A stretch of DNA of 40,025 nucleotides, from the NCBI GenBank assembly GCA_910587375.1, contig CAJULR010000039.1, positions 1 through 40,025 on the forward strand, given 5' to 3'. Of the stretch, positions 30,186 to 38,216 are shown in pieces. The notes under the pieces are model-generated. The model was not told where the DNA came from, searched no databases, and was given only the letters and a program-made list of their open reading frames with translations. How positions within the stretch are numbered: position 1 is the first letter of the stretch; each line of letters opens with the position of its first letter. Position numbers and translations under genes: made by a program. Origin of the DNA: Candidatus Gastranaerophilales bacterium. GTDB lineage: Bacteria; Cyanobacteriota; Vampirovibrionia; Gastranaerophilales; Gastranaerophilaceae.

Positions 30186-31190
30186 TTATCTGTTGTTCTT
30201 AACTTTTACCCATTTGCCATTCGTGAATTCAAAAACTTTGGCGGCCGCTGTGCGTTGACCGGCATCATTCCACTCGGCGCCCTCCAAATAAGACTTCGTT
30301 CCATCTGCAGCAGCAAAAAATTCTTTGGAAACTTTTTCAAGCGAAGGCGAAGGTTTTTGTATGCCTTCACGATACCAGTGCCCATCGGCATGACAAAGCG
30401 TAAGTTCTTTGGCAATTCTTACAGGCTCAACATCTGAACCTTGAGCATATTCAAGCCCTTCGGAACATTTCCACCATTCGCCATCGCAGAAGTCAACCAC
30501 TTTTGCAACTTTTTTGCCGCCGTCTGACAATATTTCAATACCTTCTTCATATTCTCTTGGCATGCCGTCTTTTAAATAGATTTGATTCATTTTTTCATCT
30601 TGCAAATATTCTTGTATAAGGCTTAATTTACCATCTGTAAAAAGACTTCTTCTTATAACTGTGCCATCTTCTGCAAGTTCTTCCATAAACTTATCGGAAA
30701 GGGAACCTCCATCTCCAATTGTCGCAACAACCTTGCCTTCAGCGTCTTTTCCGCCATTTTTAAATAATTCAATAACATTGTCAATTTTCTTTTGCACAGC
30801 TTCCGTAAGCTCAGCCGCTTTCTTTGACATATCTTCGGCCGCAGCTTCCATAACTTCCACTCCGGCAGGGGCTTTTCCTCTGCTTGCCCCAAAAGCTATT
30901 GCGGCACCAACTGCAACAGTAGCAGCAAGAACGCTGAGCCCGCCTATTATTGCGGTTTTTTTCTTGATTGTTTTTCCTGCAATTGTTATAGTGTCGCTTT
31001 TTGGAGTTTTTTCAAGCGTGTTATTATTATTCAAATTCGGCGCAGGGGCGCTTTGTACAGGAGCGCTTGGGGCTGATATATTTACAGGCGCCGCAGCTTG
31101 TGTAGTTGTCGCGGGTAAATTAAAAGCAGGCTGTGCGCCATACATTTGCGCAAACGTTTTTAAATTCGGATTTGGAGTAATTCCTGTCAT
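30186..31190 (-). CDS. Single-pass membrane protein of unknown function with repeated aromatic modules
   Basis: The 334-residue protein has a Pro/Ala/Ser/Asn-rich N-terminal region (residues 1-70, begins MTGITPNPNLKTFAQMYGAQ), a basic flank KKKTAIIGG and one membrane helix (about 77-99, rich in Ala, Val and Gly). It then has a helical segment (EDMSKKAAELTEAVQKKIDNVIELFKNGG). The C-terminal part holds several short repeats of the type FxDGKxxLIxEYLQDEKxNQIYL and FCDGEWWKCSEGLEY, reminiscent of MORN or YwqK-type beta repeats. AAAGGAAA lies 4 bases before the ATG. I do not recognise it; the N-terminal style again looks clade-specific. It is convergent with the Cys/His-rich gene. Confidence 0.75.
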   Translation of the reverse strand: MTGITPNPNLKTFAQMYGAQPAFNLPATTTQAAAPVNISAPSAPVQSAPAPNLNNNNTLEKTPKSDTITIAGKTIKKKTAIIGGLSVLAATVAVGAAIAFGASRGKAPAGVEVMEAAAEDMSKKAAELTEAVQKKIDNVIELFKNGGKDAEGKVVATIGDGGSLSDKFMEELAEDGTVIRRSLFTDGKLSLIQEYLQDEKMNQIYLKDGMPREYEEGIEILSDGGKKVAKVVDFCDGEWWKCSEGLEYAQGSDVEPVRIAKELTLCHADGHWYREGIQKPSPSLEKVSKEFFAAADGTKSYLEGAEWNDAGQRTAAAKVFEFTNGKWVKVKNNR

Positions 31191-31311
31191 TTTATTTCCT
31201 TTATTAAATATTTTATTTTCTCAAGATAAACTTCCTATATATCTATAAAAACACAAACATAACTTTTGTTGCTTGAAAAATGTCAAGAAGAACACCCAAA
31301 TTTTTTTATGC

Positions 31312-31317
31312 TAAAAT
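31312..31317 (+). promoter_or_regulatory. -10 box of the U32-family gene
   Basis: TATGCTAAAAT is an extended -10 (TGn before TAAAAT). It ends 7 bases before the ATG at 31325, so the mRNA is probably leaderless. No ribosome binding site is present before that ATG. Confidence 0.5.
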
Positions 31318-31324
31318 TTTGAGT

Positions 31325-32620
31325 ATGAACAATATTGAACTTTTAATGCCTGCGGGCAATATTGAAAAAATGCGCTACGCTTTTGCCTTTGGGGCAGACG
31401 CCTGCTATTTAGGAATGGTTGATTATTCGCTTAGAACAATGCGAAAGGGCGAACTTATTACAAGGGACAACCTGAAAATTGCCGTGGATGAAGCTAGGCG
31501 CATAAATAAAAAAGTTTATTTAACCCTGAATATTTTTGCATACGATGATGACATTAAAAAACTTTATGAAGACCTTGAAACAATTAAAGACGCAAGCCCG
31601 CATGCAATTATCTTAAGCGACTTTGGGGTGTATAACACAGTTAAAAAAGAGCTGCCTAATATCGACATTCACATTTCAACCCAAACAAACACGCTAAATT
31701 CCGAGGCTGTTAAATTTTGGAGAGATTTGGGCGCAAAAAGAGTAATTTTGGCGCGTGAATTATCTTTAAAACAAATTGAAAAAATAAGAAATGAAGTGCC
31801 TGATGCTGAACTTGAATGCTTTGTTCACGGTTCACAGTGTATGAGTTATTCAGGTAGATGTCTGCTTTCAGACTATATGACAGGACATGAAAGAAAAGCA
31901 AACCACGGAGGCTGTGCACAGCCTTGCAGGTGGAGCTATAAGCTTTTAGAAGAAACAAGGCCCGGGGAATATTATGAAATTGTTGAAGATGAAAAAGGTT
32001 CTCACATCTTATCCCCCAAGGATTTATGCCTTGTAAAATATGTGAAAGATTTGCGTGAAATCGGGGTGAATTCAATTAAGGTTGAAGGCAGGACAAAAAG
32101 CCTTTATTACGTTTCTGCTGTATCAAAAGCATACAGGGACGTTTTGGATGAGAAAATTTCAGCAGATGACGGGTTTTTAGAGCTTTTAAAGGTTGGAAAC
32201 AGAGGGTATACAAACGGCTTTTTCCTTGGGGACAACAACTCTGAAAGCTATAGTTACGATATTTCAAAAGGCCTTGCAGGGGCAGATTTCCTTGGAATTG
32301 TTTTAGAGAAAAAGGGAGATAAATTCAAAGTCTGCTTTAAAAACAAAGTGCACCTGAATGATGAACTTGAAATTATTACACCTTCTTATTCAACGCGCGC
32401 AAGAGTTGTAGAGATTTTAAACGAATCCAGAGAAGACAACGAAATTGCAAATACAAACGATGAAGCTTGGGTTGAATTTAAAGAAGACGGGGCGCCCAGA
32501 GATACACTTCAGGGTACGCTTTGGCAAAAAGAGTGGAACTGGGCGCTTCTTCGCACCACAGGAATTAAAAATTTTGAAGACAAAGACGGAAATAAAAGGG
32601 AATGCACAATATGCGAATAA
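31325..32620 (+). CDS. Peptidase U32 family protein, possible tRNA-hydroxylation (TrhP-like) enzyme
   Basis: The start at 31325 gives MNNIELLMPAGNIEKMRYAF, a canonical U32 opening (ELL-P-AG); the frame open from 31280 adds residues that would cross the promoter. The 431-residue protein has the U32 signature ELECFVHGSQCMSYSGRCLLSDYMTG and the nearby GGCAQPCRW. These four cysteines probably hold an iron-sulfur cluster. The C-terminal part has a small beta domain. Members include TrhP, which makes 5-hydroxyuridine at tRNA position 34, and RlhA, which hydroxylates 23S rRNA; proteolytic function is doubtful for most. It overlaps the next gene by 10 bases. Confidence 0.85.
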   Translation: MNNIELLMPAGNIEKMRYAFAFGADACYLGMVDYSLRTMRKGELITRDNLKIAVDEARRINKKVYLTLNIFAYDDDIKKLYEDLETIKDASPHAIILSDFGVYNTVKKELPNIDIHISTQTNTLNSEAVKFWRDLGAKRVILARELSLKQIEKIRNEVPDAELECFVHGSQCMSYSGRCLLSDYMTGHERKANHGGCAQPCRWSYKLLEETRPGEYYEIVEDEKGSHILSPKDLCLVKYVKDLREIGVNSIKVEGRTKSLYYVSAVSKAYRDVLDEKISADDGFLELLKVGNRGYTNGFFLGDNNSESYSYDISKGLAGADFLGIVLEKKGDKFKVCFKNKVHLNDELEIITPSYSTRARVVEILNESREDNEIANTNDEAWVEFKEDGAPRDTLQGTLWQKEWNWALLRTTGIKNFEDKDGNKRECTICE

Positions 32621-33090
32621 AGCCTGATTTTAACCTGAATTCAATATATGACATTAAAGAAGAAGAGCTTCTTTCGCGCGGAATTAAATGTATATTTTTT
32701 GATTTAGATTCAACCGTAATGCAATCTAAAACCGGAAAATTTTACCCCGAAACGCTTGAATTTTTAAACAGATTGGCTAAAAATTTTAAAATTGCAATTG
32801 TTTCAAACAACTGCAAAAAACATTATATAAACAAAGTTGAAGAACAGTGCGATATTAAGATTTATTCAAACGCAAAAAAGCCTGATACCAAGGTTTTAAA
32901 GCTTGCTTGCAGAGAATTTAATATAGATGAAAAAGAGGCTGCAATGGTTGGCGACAGGCCCTTAACAGATATTTTAGCAGGCAAAAAGGCAAATATGACA
33001 ACCATTTTGGTTGATTCAATTTCAAAAGACAAAGAAGGGCCCTTAACACGCTTTGCAAGATTTTTGGAAAGATTAACAATTAGAAAATAG
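32611..33090 (+). CDS. YqeG-family HAD phosphatase
   Basis: The 159-residue protein is a HAD IIIA phosphatase of the YqeG family. Motif I is CIFFDLDSTVM (D-x-D at about residues 34-36), motif II is the Ser in AIVSNNCKK, and motif III/IV is KKPDTKVLKLA...AAMVGDRPLTDILAGKKANMTTILV. YqeG relatives include phosphatidylglycerophosphate phosphatases, but the substrate here is not settled by sequence. The ATG at 32611 (with AAAGGG 10 bases upstream) is preferred over one at 32602. It overlaps the U32 stop codon and is probably translationally coupled. GC content matches its neighbours. Confidence 0.8.
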   Translation: MRIKPDFNLNSIYDIKEEELLSRGIKCIFFDLDSTVMQSKTGKFYPETLEFLNRLAKNFKIAIVSNNCKKHYINKVEEQCDIKIYSNAKKPDTKVLKLACREFNIDEKEAAMVGDRPLTDILAGKKANMTTILVDSISKDKEGPLTRFARFLERLTIRK

Positions 33091-33189
33091 GCGCTTTGGT
33101 GCTAAATAATTCGGGCAGACTTTTTGTAAAGTTTTGTTACATTTAGTAAATTTCCTGCACATTTTTGCCGATAGATTAAAGGTAATAAA

Positions 33190-34326
33190 ATGTGTGGAGA
33201 TATTATGCCCGAAAACATCTTAGGAGTGGGTTCAACCAACTTAACAACAGGAGCCCTTTTAAAGACAACTCTTGGAGCCAAAGAAAATGAGGCACTTCAA
33301 GCAAAAACCGGTCAAAACACCTTGCAAAACAAGGAAGAAGAAACGAGCCTTATTGTTGTGGATTTTGAAAACATGACAACAGAAGAGGTGCAGCAGGCTG
33401 TAATTGACCTTGAAATCGAGCTTTTAATGATTCAAACAGAGATGGACAACCTGGAAGAGCTTATAAAATCTGACGAACAGATTAAGGCAAACTATGAAAA
33501 ACAGTTTGAAACCCTAAAAAAAGAGTTTGAAAAGTTAACGGATGAAATTAAAAACGAAGAAGACCCAAACCAAAAGGCAAGGCTTCAAACAAGAGTTTCA
33601 AACACAAAAAGTTCAATGAATATGCTTTTAGGGCAGATAAATTCTGCAATTGAGCTTATAAAGACACATTCTGACGTTGCTTCCTCCCTAAAGGATGAAT
33701 ACGCGCAAACAAATTATAATTATCAAAGTGCTGTTTTAGAACAGGGCGCAAAACAAAGAGAGGCGCTTATAAACGCGGCCACACAAGGCGGAGTTTCAGG
33801 GGCAGGTACAATTTCAGGGACAACAAATATTTCAAACAGCACGCCCGTACAAAATAGCACCGTTTCAACTTCCCAAAAAGGCGCTGCGACAGGCCATGTG
33901 AGCGACACTATGTTAAATGCGCTAAAAAACTGGGAAGGCCTTAGAACAACAGCATACAAATGCCCATCAGGCGTTTGGACAATAGGTTACGGCCACACTG
34001 GAGGTGTTTCTTCCGGGCAAAAAATCACCGAAGCCCAAGCGGAGCAATATTTAAGACAAGATTTACAGAGTTTTGAAAACCAGGTGACAAATATGGCAAA
34101 TTCAGCAGGGGTGGAACTTTCGCAGGGGCAATATGACGCACTTGTAAGCTTTGCATACAATTGCGGAGGCGGAGCGCTTCAAAAATCAGGTATATTAGGG
34201 ATGTTAAAGGAAGGAAAGGTTGACGCGGCGGCGGCAAAGATGAATGAATACGTCCATGGCGGCGGAAAAGTGCTCCCCGGGCTTGTTTCAAGAAGACAAG
34301 TTGAATCTTCCTGGCTTTATGCTTAA
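33190..34326 (+). CDS. GH24 lysozyme fused to an N-terminal coiled coil
   Basis: The C-terminal 140 residues are a phage-type lysozyme that cleaves peptidoglycan: ALKNWEGLRTTAYKCPSGVWTIGYGHTGG, with the general acid Glu249 and Thr264. The Asp of the T4 triad is Cys258 here, as in the CPxG subset of these enzymes. The rest has the LSxGQYDALVSFAYNCGGGAL and LPGLVSRRQVESSWLY motifs. Residues about 50-190 form an acidic coiled coil, and 190-235 a Ser/Thr/Gly linker. No signal peptide is visible, so the export route is unknown; it could be domesticated from a phage. The start is 33190 or, with GGAG upstream, 33205 (begins MPENILGVGS). Confidence 0.85.
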   Translation: MCGDIMPENILGVGSTNLTTGALLKTTLGAKENEALQAKTGQNTLQNKEEETSLIVVDFENMTTEEVQQAVIDLEIELLMIQTEMDNLEELIKSDEQIKANYEKQFETLKKEFEKLTDEIKNEEDPNQKARLQTRVSNTKSSMNMLLGQINSAIELIKTHSDVASSLKDEYAQTNYNYQSAVLEQGAKQREALINAATQGGVSGAGTISGTTNISNSTPVQNSTVSTSQKGAATGHVSDTMLNALKNWEGLRTTAYKCPSGVWTIGYGHTGGVSSGQKITEAQAEQYLRQDLQSFENQVTNMANSAGVELSQGQYDALVSFAYNCGGGALQKSGILGMLKEGKVDAAAAKMNEYVHGGGKVLPGLVSRRQVESSWLYA

Positions 34327-34367
34327 AATTCACCCCTTAAGTATATAAGTATAAATTTAAACACACA

Positions 34368-34394
34368 AAAAAGGCAGGAAAACCCTGCCTTTTT
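34368..34394. terminator. Bidirectional terminator between the lysozyme gene and ileS
   Basis: AAAAAGGCAGG (34368-34378) pairs with CCTGCCTTTTT (34384-34394) around a 5-base loop, giving a T-run on both strands. It lies between convergent genes. Confidence 0.9.
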
Positions 34395-34412
34395 AAATTA
34401 TTGCTAAACGCT

Positions 34413-37253
34413 TTATTTTACAGCGTCCTCACAGTCCGGGCAAATGCCGTCTGTGTTTAATTCCCTGTATTTCCAGCACCTTTGGCATTTTTCGCCTTCT
34501 GCTTTTTGAACAGAAACCTTAATGCCATCTTCTTCGTAATCATTTATGGAATTAAAGCCGGTGTGACTTCCCACATAAGCATGAGATACAATAAACAGGT
34601 CGCGAAGCTCATCTTCATATTTTTTAAGAAGTGCCTCACCAACCACGGAACTGCCGTTAACAGAAACCAAAACATCAGCTTCAAGTGAGCTTCCAATAAT
34701 TTTATCCTCTGACGCCCTCAATGGTTCAATTGCTTTTGTCACAATTTCTCTAACCTTTAAAAGCTTTGAAAATTCAACATCGAGTGCCTCATTATTCCAC
34801 TCTGGCCTTGCTTTTGGCCAATCAGTCAGAAGAACGCTTTGAACACCGCCCCTTTGGCATTCAGGAGTATTTTGCCAAATGTCTTCTGCCTGGTGAGGCA
34901 TTACGGGGGTCAAAATCCTCGCAAGCACCTGCAGAGTTTCATATAAAACCGTCTGCGAAGCACGGCGGGAGAGAGATTTCTTGCCTGCGGTGTAGAGCCT
35001 GTCTTTTACAATATCAAGGTAGAATGCGCTCAAATCAACCGCGGCAAAGTTTTGAAGGGCTTGGAAATATTTATAAAATTCATAGTTATCAAACGCAACC
35101 GTCACCTCTTCGACCACTTTGTTAAGTTTATGAAGCGCAAATTTATCAATCGGTTTTAAGTCTTCATATTTAACATAGTCGACTGCAGGGTCAAAATCAA
35201 AAATGTTTCCAAGCAAAAATCTTGCCGTGTTTCTTGTCTTTTTAAAGATTTCAGAAAGCTGTTTTATAATGTTGTCGCCAATTTTGGTGTCGTTTCTGTA
35301 ATCAACACTTGCGGCCCAAAGCCTTAAAATATCGGCACCGTAGTTTTTAATAATATCATCAGGCCTTATGTAGTTTCCAAGAGATTTTGACATTTTCCTG
35401 CCGTCTTCTCCAAAAACAAACCCGTGCGTTAATACGGATTTATATGGTGCCTGCCCTTTAACTGCCATTGAAGTTAAAAGAGAAGATTGGAACCAGCCCC
35501 TGTGTTGGTCTGAACCTTCAAGGTACATATCAACGGGCGTGTGGCCTAATTCTTCCGCCCTTTTTTCAACAACAGCGCGCCAGGTTACCCCTGAATCAAA
35601 CCAAACGTCCATAATGTCATTTTCTTTTCTAATATGAACAGAACCGCATTTAGGGCACTTGAAGCCTTCGGGCAAAAGCTCTGCCACACTGCGTTTCACC
35701 CAGGCGTCAGAACTTTCTTTTTCAAATATTTTTGCAACATTTTCAATTGTGGCGTCGTTTACGATAACTTCGTCACAATCTTCACAATAGAAAACAGGAA
35801 TAGGTACACCCCAGGCCCTTTGGCGGGAAATACACCAGTCTGTTCTGTTTTCAACCATGTTTGAAATTCTTTTTTCGCCGGATGATGGGATAAATTTTAC
35901 ACCCTTGATTGCTTGAAGTGTTTCTTCGCGGAATTTATCCACCTTTACAAACCACTGGGGCGTTGCCCTGTAAATTACCGGGTTTTTACATCTCCAGCAA
36001 TGAGGATAGCTGTGATTAATATCAGCCGCAGCAAGCAAGGCGCCCGCATTTTGAAGCTTTTCGATTACGATTTTATTTCCTTTATAATACGGAACACCAA
36101 CAAGGTCTTTATCGCCCACAATATCCATCCAGCAGCCTTTGCTATCCAAAGGCGAAAAGACTTCAATATTATATCTGCAACCGACTTCATAGTCTTCTAA
36201 ACCATGCCCCGGGGCAGTATGAACAGAGCCCGTACCTGCTTCTAAAGTAACGTGTTCGCCCAAAATTATCGGGGATTTTCTGTCATACAAAGGATGTTTT
36301 GTGTTCAAAAGTTCTAAATCCGCACCGGTGCAGCTTCCAAGAACCTCAATTTCAGATTCTTCCCAATTTACATCTGCCAAAAAGCTTGATAGAAGCTCTT
36401 GTGCGATAACATAAACATCATCACCTTTTTTAAAGAAGGTATATTCAAACCTTGGGTGCATACTGATTGCCATATTTGAAGGCATTGTCCAGGGGGTTGT
36501 GGTCCATATAACAGCGTAAACATTTTTATTAGGCAGGTTTTTCACAAGCTTGCCGATTTTTTCAACCGCTTCATCGTCAAATTTAAAGCGAACATAGATT
36601 GAAGTTGAAGTGTGGTCAGCGTATTCAACCTCTGCTTCAGCAAGTGCCGTTTCGCAGGAAGCGCACCAATATACAGGTTTTAAGCCCTTTTCAACGTATC
36701 CTTTTTTATACATTTCGCCAAAAACGCGAACCTGTTCCGCTTCAAAATCAGGATTAATTGTAAGATAAGGGTTTTCCCAGTTTCCCCAAACGCCAAGGCG
36801 CTTAAATTCAGCTTCTTGGCCCTTTAGGTTTTTGTGGGCAAATTCTCTGCACTTTGCACGAAGCTCCGCGGGCGTCAGCGCTTCCCTTCCGCCTTTGATA
36901 TTTTTTACAACGGCATTTTCAATTGGAAGACCGTGGCCGTCATAACCCGGAACGTAAGGCGCATAGTAGCCTGACATTGATTTATATTTTATAAGGATGT
37001 CTTTTAAGATTTTGTTTAAGGCTGTACCTACGTGGATTTTTTCAGAACTCAAATACGGAGGGCCGTCATGGAGCACAAAGGCGTTTGTTTTATCGCGCTG
37101 TGCGATATTTTTTTCATAAACTTTATTTTCTTCCCAAAACTTTTGGGTTTCGGGCTCTTTTTTTGTTGCGTTTGCGCGCATTTCCAAGGTGGTTTTAGGC
37201 AAATTCAGCGTGTCTTTAAATTCTTTTTTATTTTCCACAGGTGTATCGTTCAT
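34413..37253 (-). CDS. ileS: Isoleucyl-tRNA synthetase with an altered HIGH motif
   Basis: IleRS charges tRNA-Ile and edits valine. The 946 residues are full length for the bacterial type with a C-terminal zinc finger. The class I core is clear: FVLHDGPPYLSSEKIHVGTALNKILKDI, then the editing domain (VIWTTTPWTMPSNMAIS), GSDQHRGWFQSSLL, and the KMSKS loop in EDGRKMSKSLGNY. The zinc finger is CQRCWKYRELNTDGICPDC. The HIGH motif reads H74-V75-G76-T77, so the catalytic fourth His is Thr, with the usual ANG before it replaced by LSSEK. GAGGA precedes the ATG by about 12 bases. It ends at a terminator shared with the lysozyme gene. Confidence 0.95.
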   Translation of the reverse strand: MNDTPVENKKEFKDTLNLPKTTLEMRANATKKEPETQKFWEENKVYEKNIAQRDKTNAFVLHDGPPYLSSEKIHVGTALNKILKDILIKYKSMSGYYAPYVPGYDGHGLPIENAVVKNIKGGREALTPAELRAKCREFAHKNLKGQEAEFKRLGVWGNWENPYLTINPDFEAEQVRVFGEMYKKGYVEKGLKPVYWCASCETALAEAEVEYADHTSTSIYVRFKFDDEAVEKIGKLVKNLPNKNVYAVIWTTTPWTMPSNMAISMHPRFEYTFFKKGDDVYVIAQELLSSFLADVNWEESEIEVLGSCTGADLELLNTKHPLYDRKSPIILGEHVTLEAGTGSVHTAPGHGLEDYEVGCRYNIEVFSPLDSKGCWMDIVGDKDLVGVPYYKGNKIVIEKLQNAGALLAAADINHSYPHCWRCKNPVIYRATPQWFVKVDKFREETLQAIKGVKFIPSSGEKRISNMVENRTDWCISRQRAWGVPIPVFYCEDCDEVIVNDATIENVAKIFEKESSDAWVKRSVAELLPEGFKCPKCGSVHIRKENDIMDVWFDSGVTWRAVVEKRAEELGHTPVDMYLEGSDQHRGWFQSSLLTSMAVKGQAPYKSVLTHGFVFGEDGRKMSKSLGNYIRPDDIIKNYGADILRLWAASVDYRNDTKIGDNIIKQLSEIFKKTRNTARFLLGNIFDFDPAVDYVKYEDLKPIDKFALHKLNKVVEEVTVAFDNYEFYKYFQALQNFAAVDLSAFYLDIVKDRLYTAGKKSLSRRASQTVLYETLQVLARILTPVMPHQAEDIWQNTPECQRGGVQSVLLTDWPKARPEWNNEALDVEFSKLLKVREIVTKAIEPLRASEDKIIGSSLEADVLVSVNGSSVVGEALLKKYEDELRDLFIVSHAYVGSHTGFNSINDYEEDGIKVSVQKAEGEKCQRCWKYRELNTDGICPDCEDAVK

Positions 37254-37365
37254 ATCTTAAAATTCCTCTGAAACTTTTATACTTTCGTTTGCTAACATTC
37301 TATGACAAAAATAAGGAATTTGGAAGAGCTTGTTAAAGCAAAGTGCGTCTTTATGCCTAACAATT

Positions 37366-37725
37366 TTATTTTTTATTATTTTCTTTATATTGCCTGCTTG
37401 TACAATATGCTGAAAATTCGCTAATGAATTCAACCGCATTAATTTTTCTTGATTTCAAAAAACCAAAAAGAAATTTTAAGGCTTTTAATTTAAATCCGAA
37501 ATTTCCCAAATTTCTAAGATTTTTCAAATGCACAATATCATTTCGGCTAAAAATTCTATCCCCTCTGGAATTTTTCTTAAAAGAGGTTATGCCGCTGGTG
37601 TCATAATCTCTTATTGTTTTGCCGCTGCCCGCTTTTATAATTTCTACAACTTCCCCGATTGAAAAAATGGGTTCATCGGGGTTTAATTCGGCATTCTCGT
37701 ATAGCAATTTTAACTTCTTATTCAC
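37366..37725 (-). CDS. MerR-like DNA-binding regulator
   Basis: The 119-residue protein contains an N-terminal MerR-type winged helix: FSIGEVVEIIKAGSGKTIRDYDTSGITSF (about residues 20-48), the wing SRGDRIFSRNDIVHLKNLRNL. In canonical MerR proteins the wording is IGEV...TLRYYE..GL, so RDYDTSGI replaces RYYEREGL. The last 45 residues are a helix rich in Lys and Phe (KALKFLFGFLKSRKI), with no metal-binding cysteine motif; a single Cys near the end is isolated. The gene ends 112 bases from ileS. A divergent small RNA starts upstream, and an inverted repeat there could be its operator. Confidence 0.8.
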   Translation of the reverse strand: MNKKLKLLYENAELNPDEPIFSIGEVVEIIKAGSGKTIRDYDTSGITSFKKNSRGDRIFSRNDIVHLKNLRNLGNFGFKLKALKFLFGFLKSRKINAVEFISEFSAYCTSRQYKENNKK

Positions 37726-37769
37726 AATTAAAATTATTCAGTATGAAATAAGATAATTCAATTTGTATA

Positions 37770-37800
37770 AAAATTGACTTGTCGAATTTTATATCGATAT
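37770..37800. promoter_or_regulatory. Inverted repeats between the MerR-like gene and the orphan RNA
   Basis: AAAATTGAC (37770-37778) is mirrored by GTC-g-AATTTT (37781-37790), with one extra base, and a perfect ATATCGATAT palindrome follows at 37791-37800. Such dyads suit a MerR-type dimer and lie between the two divergent transcription units. Confidence 0.45.
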
Positions 37801-37801
37801 A

Positions 37802-37830
37802 TTGAAAAAAATCTCTATTTATGTTATATT
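37802..37830 (+). promoter_or_regulatory. Promoter of the orphan structured RNA
   Basis: TTGAAA (37802-37807), a 17-base spacer and TATATT (37825-37830) point away from the MerR-like gene. Transcription is expected from about 37837. Confidence 0.6.
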
Positions 37831-37836
37831 TAAAAT

Positions 37837-37971
37837 AGAATGGTTTTAAAAAAAATTCACCCTTTTTGACTTAAAGAAAGTTAAACAACATATACAGAAA
37901 ATAACTTGCAGGTTTAACTTTCTTTAATCGGACGCTTTGACATGCAATGTGTCAAAGCGTCCATTTTTTTT
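37837..37971 (+). ncRNA. Candidate structured small RNA with two long perfect stems
   Basis: Two stem-loops follow the promoter. The first is a perfect 16-base stem, 37871-37886 with 37912-37927. The second is a perfect 13-base stem, 37930-37942 with 37950-37962, followed by eight T, a textbook terminator. A nine-codon ATG frame (37840-37869, MVLKKIHPF) precedes the first stem, with no ribosome binding site. The arrangement resembles an attenuator leader, but no gene follows on this strand. No known RNA family was recognised, so its function is open. Confidence 0.6.
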
Positions 37972-38035
37972 CATGCGTGGGTCGAGAAAAAAAATGAACG
38001 TTCAAGGGAAAGGGGAATTAAGTTTAGGTTCCAAA

Positions 38036-38142
38036 ACCTTGAGATCCTGAATCAAGTTCAGGATGACAAAGTCCTTTCAGCAACATTGATTCCTGGATTG
38101 CCGCGGTACGCTGTCGCTTCCCTCGCAATGACAGTGGCCAAT
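38036..38142. repeat. Palindromic intergenic repeat pair
   Basis: Within this region ATCCTGAA (38044-38051) pairs with TTCAGGAT (38057-38064) around TCAAG. A second element begins CCTGGATTGCCGCGG (38093-38107) and ends CCCTCGCAATGACAG, with ATTGC/GCAAT ends that can pair. Both look like the short palindromic repeats scattered in intergenic DNA of many unrelated bacteria (patterns of the type CATTGCGAGG...CAATCCAGG and CATCCTGAA...TTCAGGATC). The rest of 37972-38216 shows no gene I trust. Confidence 0.6.
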
Positions 38143-38216
38143 CTAAACCTTCGCCCTAAACCTTGCAATAACAGGCAGGCATTAGATAGCAAATGCACGA
38201 AGGCTTTGTTTAAGCC

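Noticed and set aside
33121..33189. Possible promoter with TTGTAA and a GATAGATT box before the lysozyme gene
   Set aside because: The spacing between the boxes is poor, so no promoter is called there.
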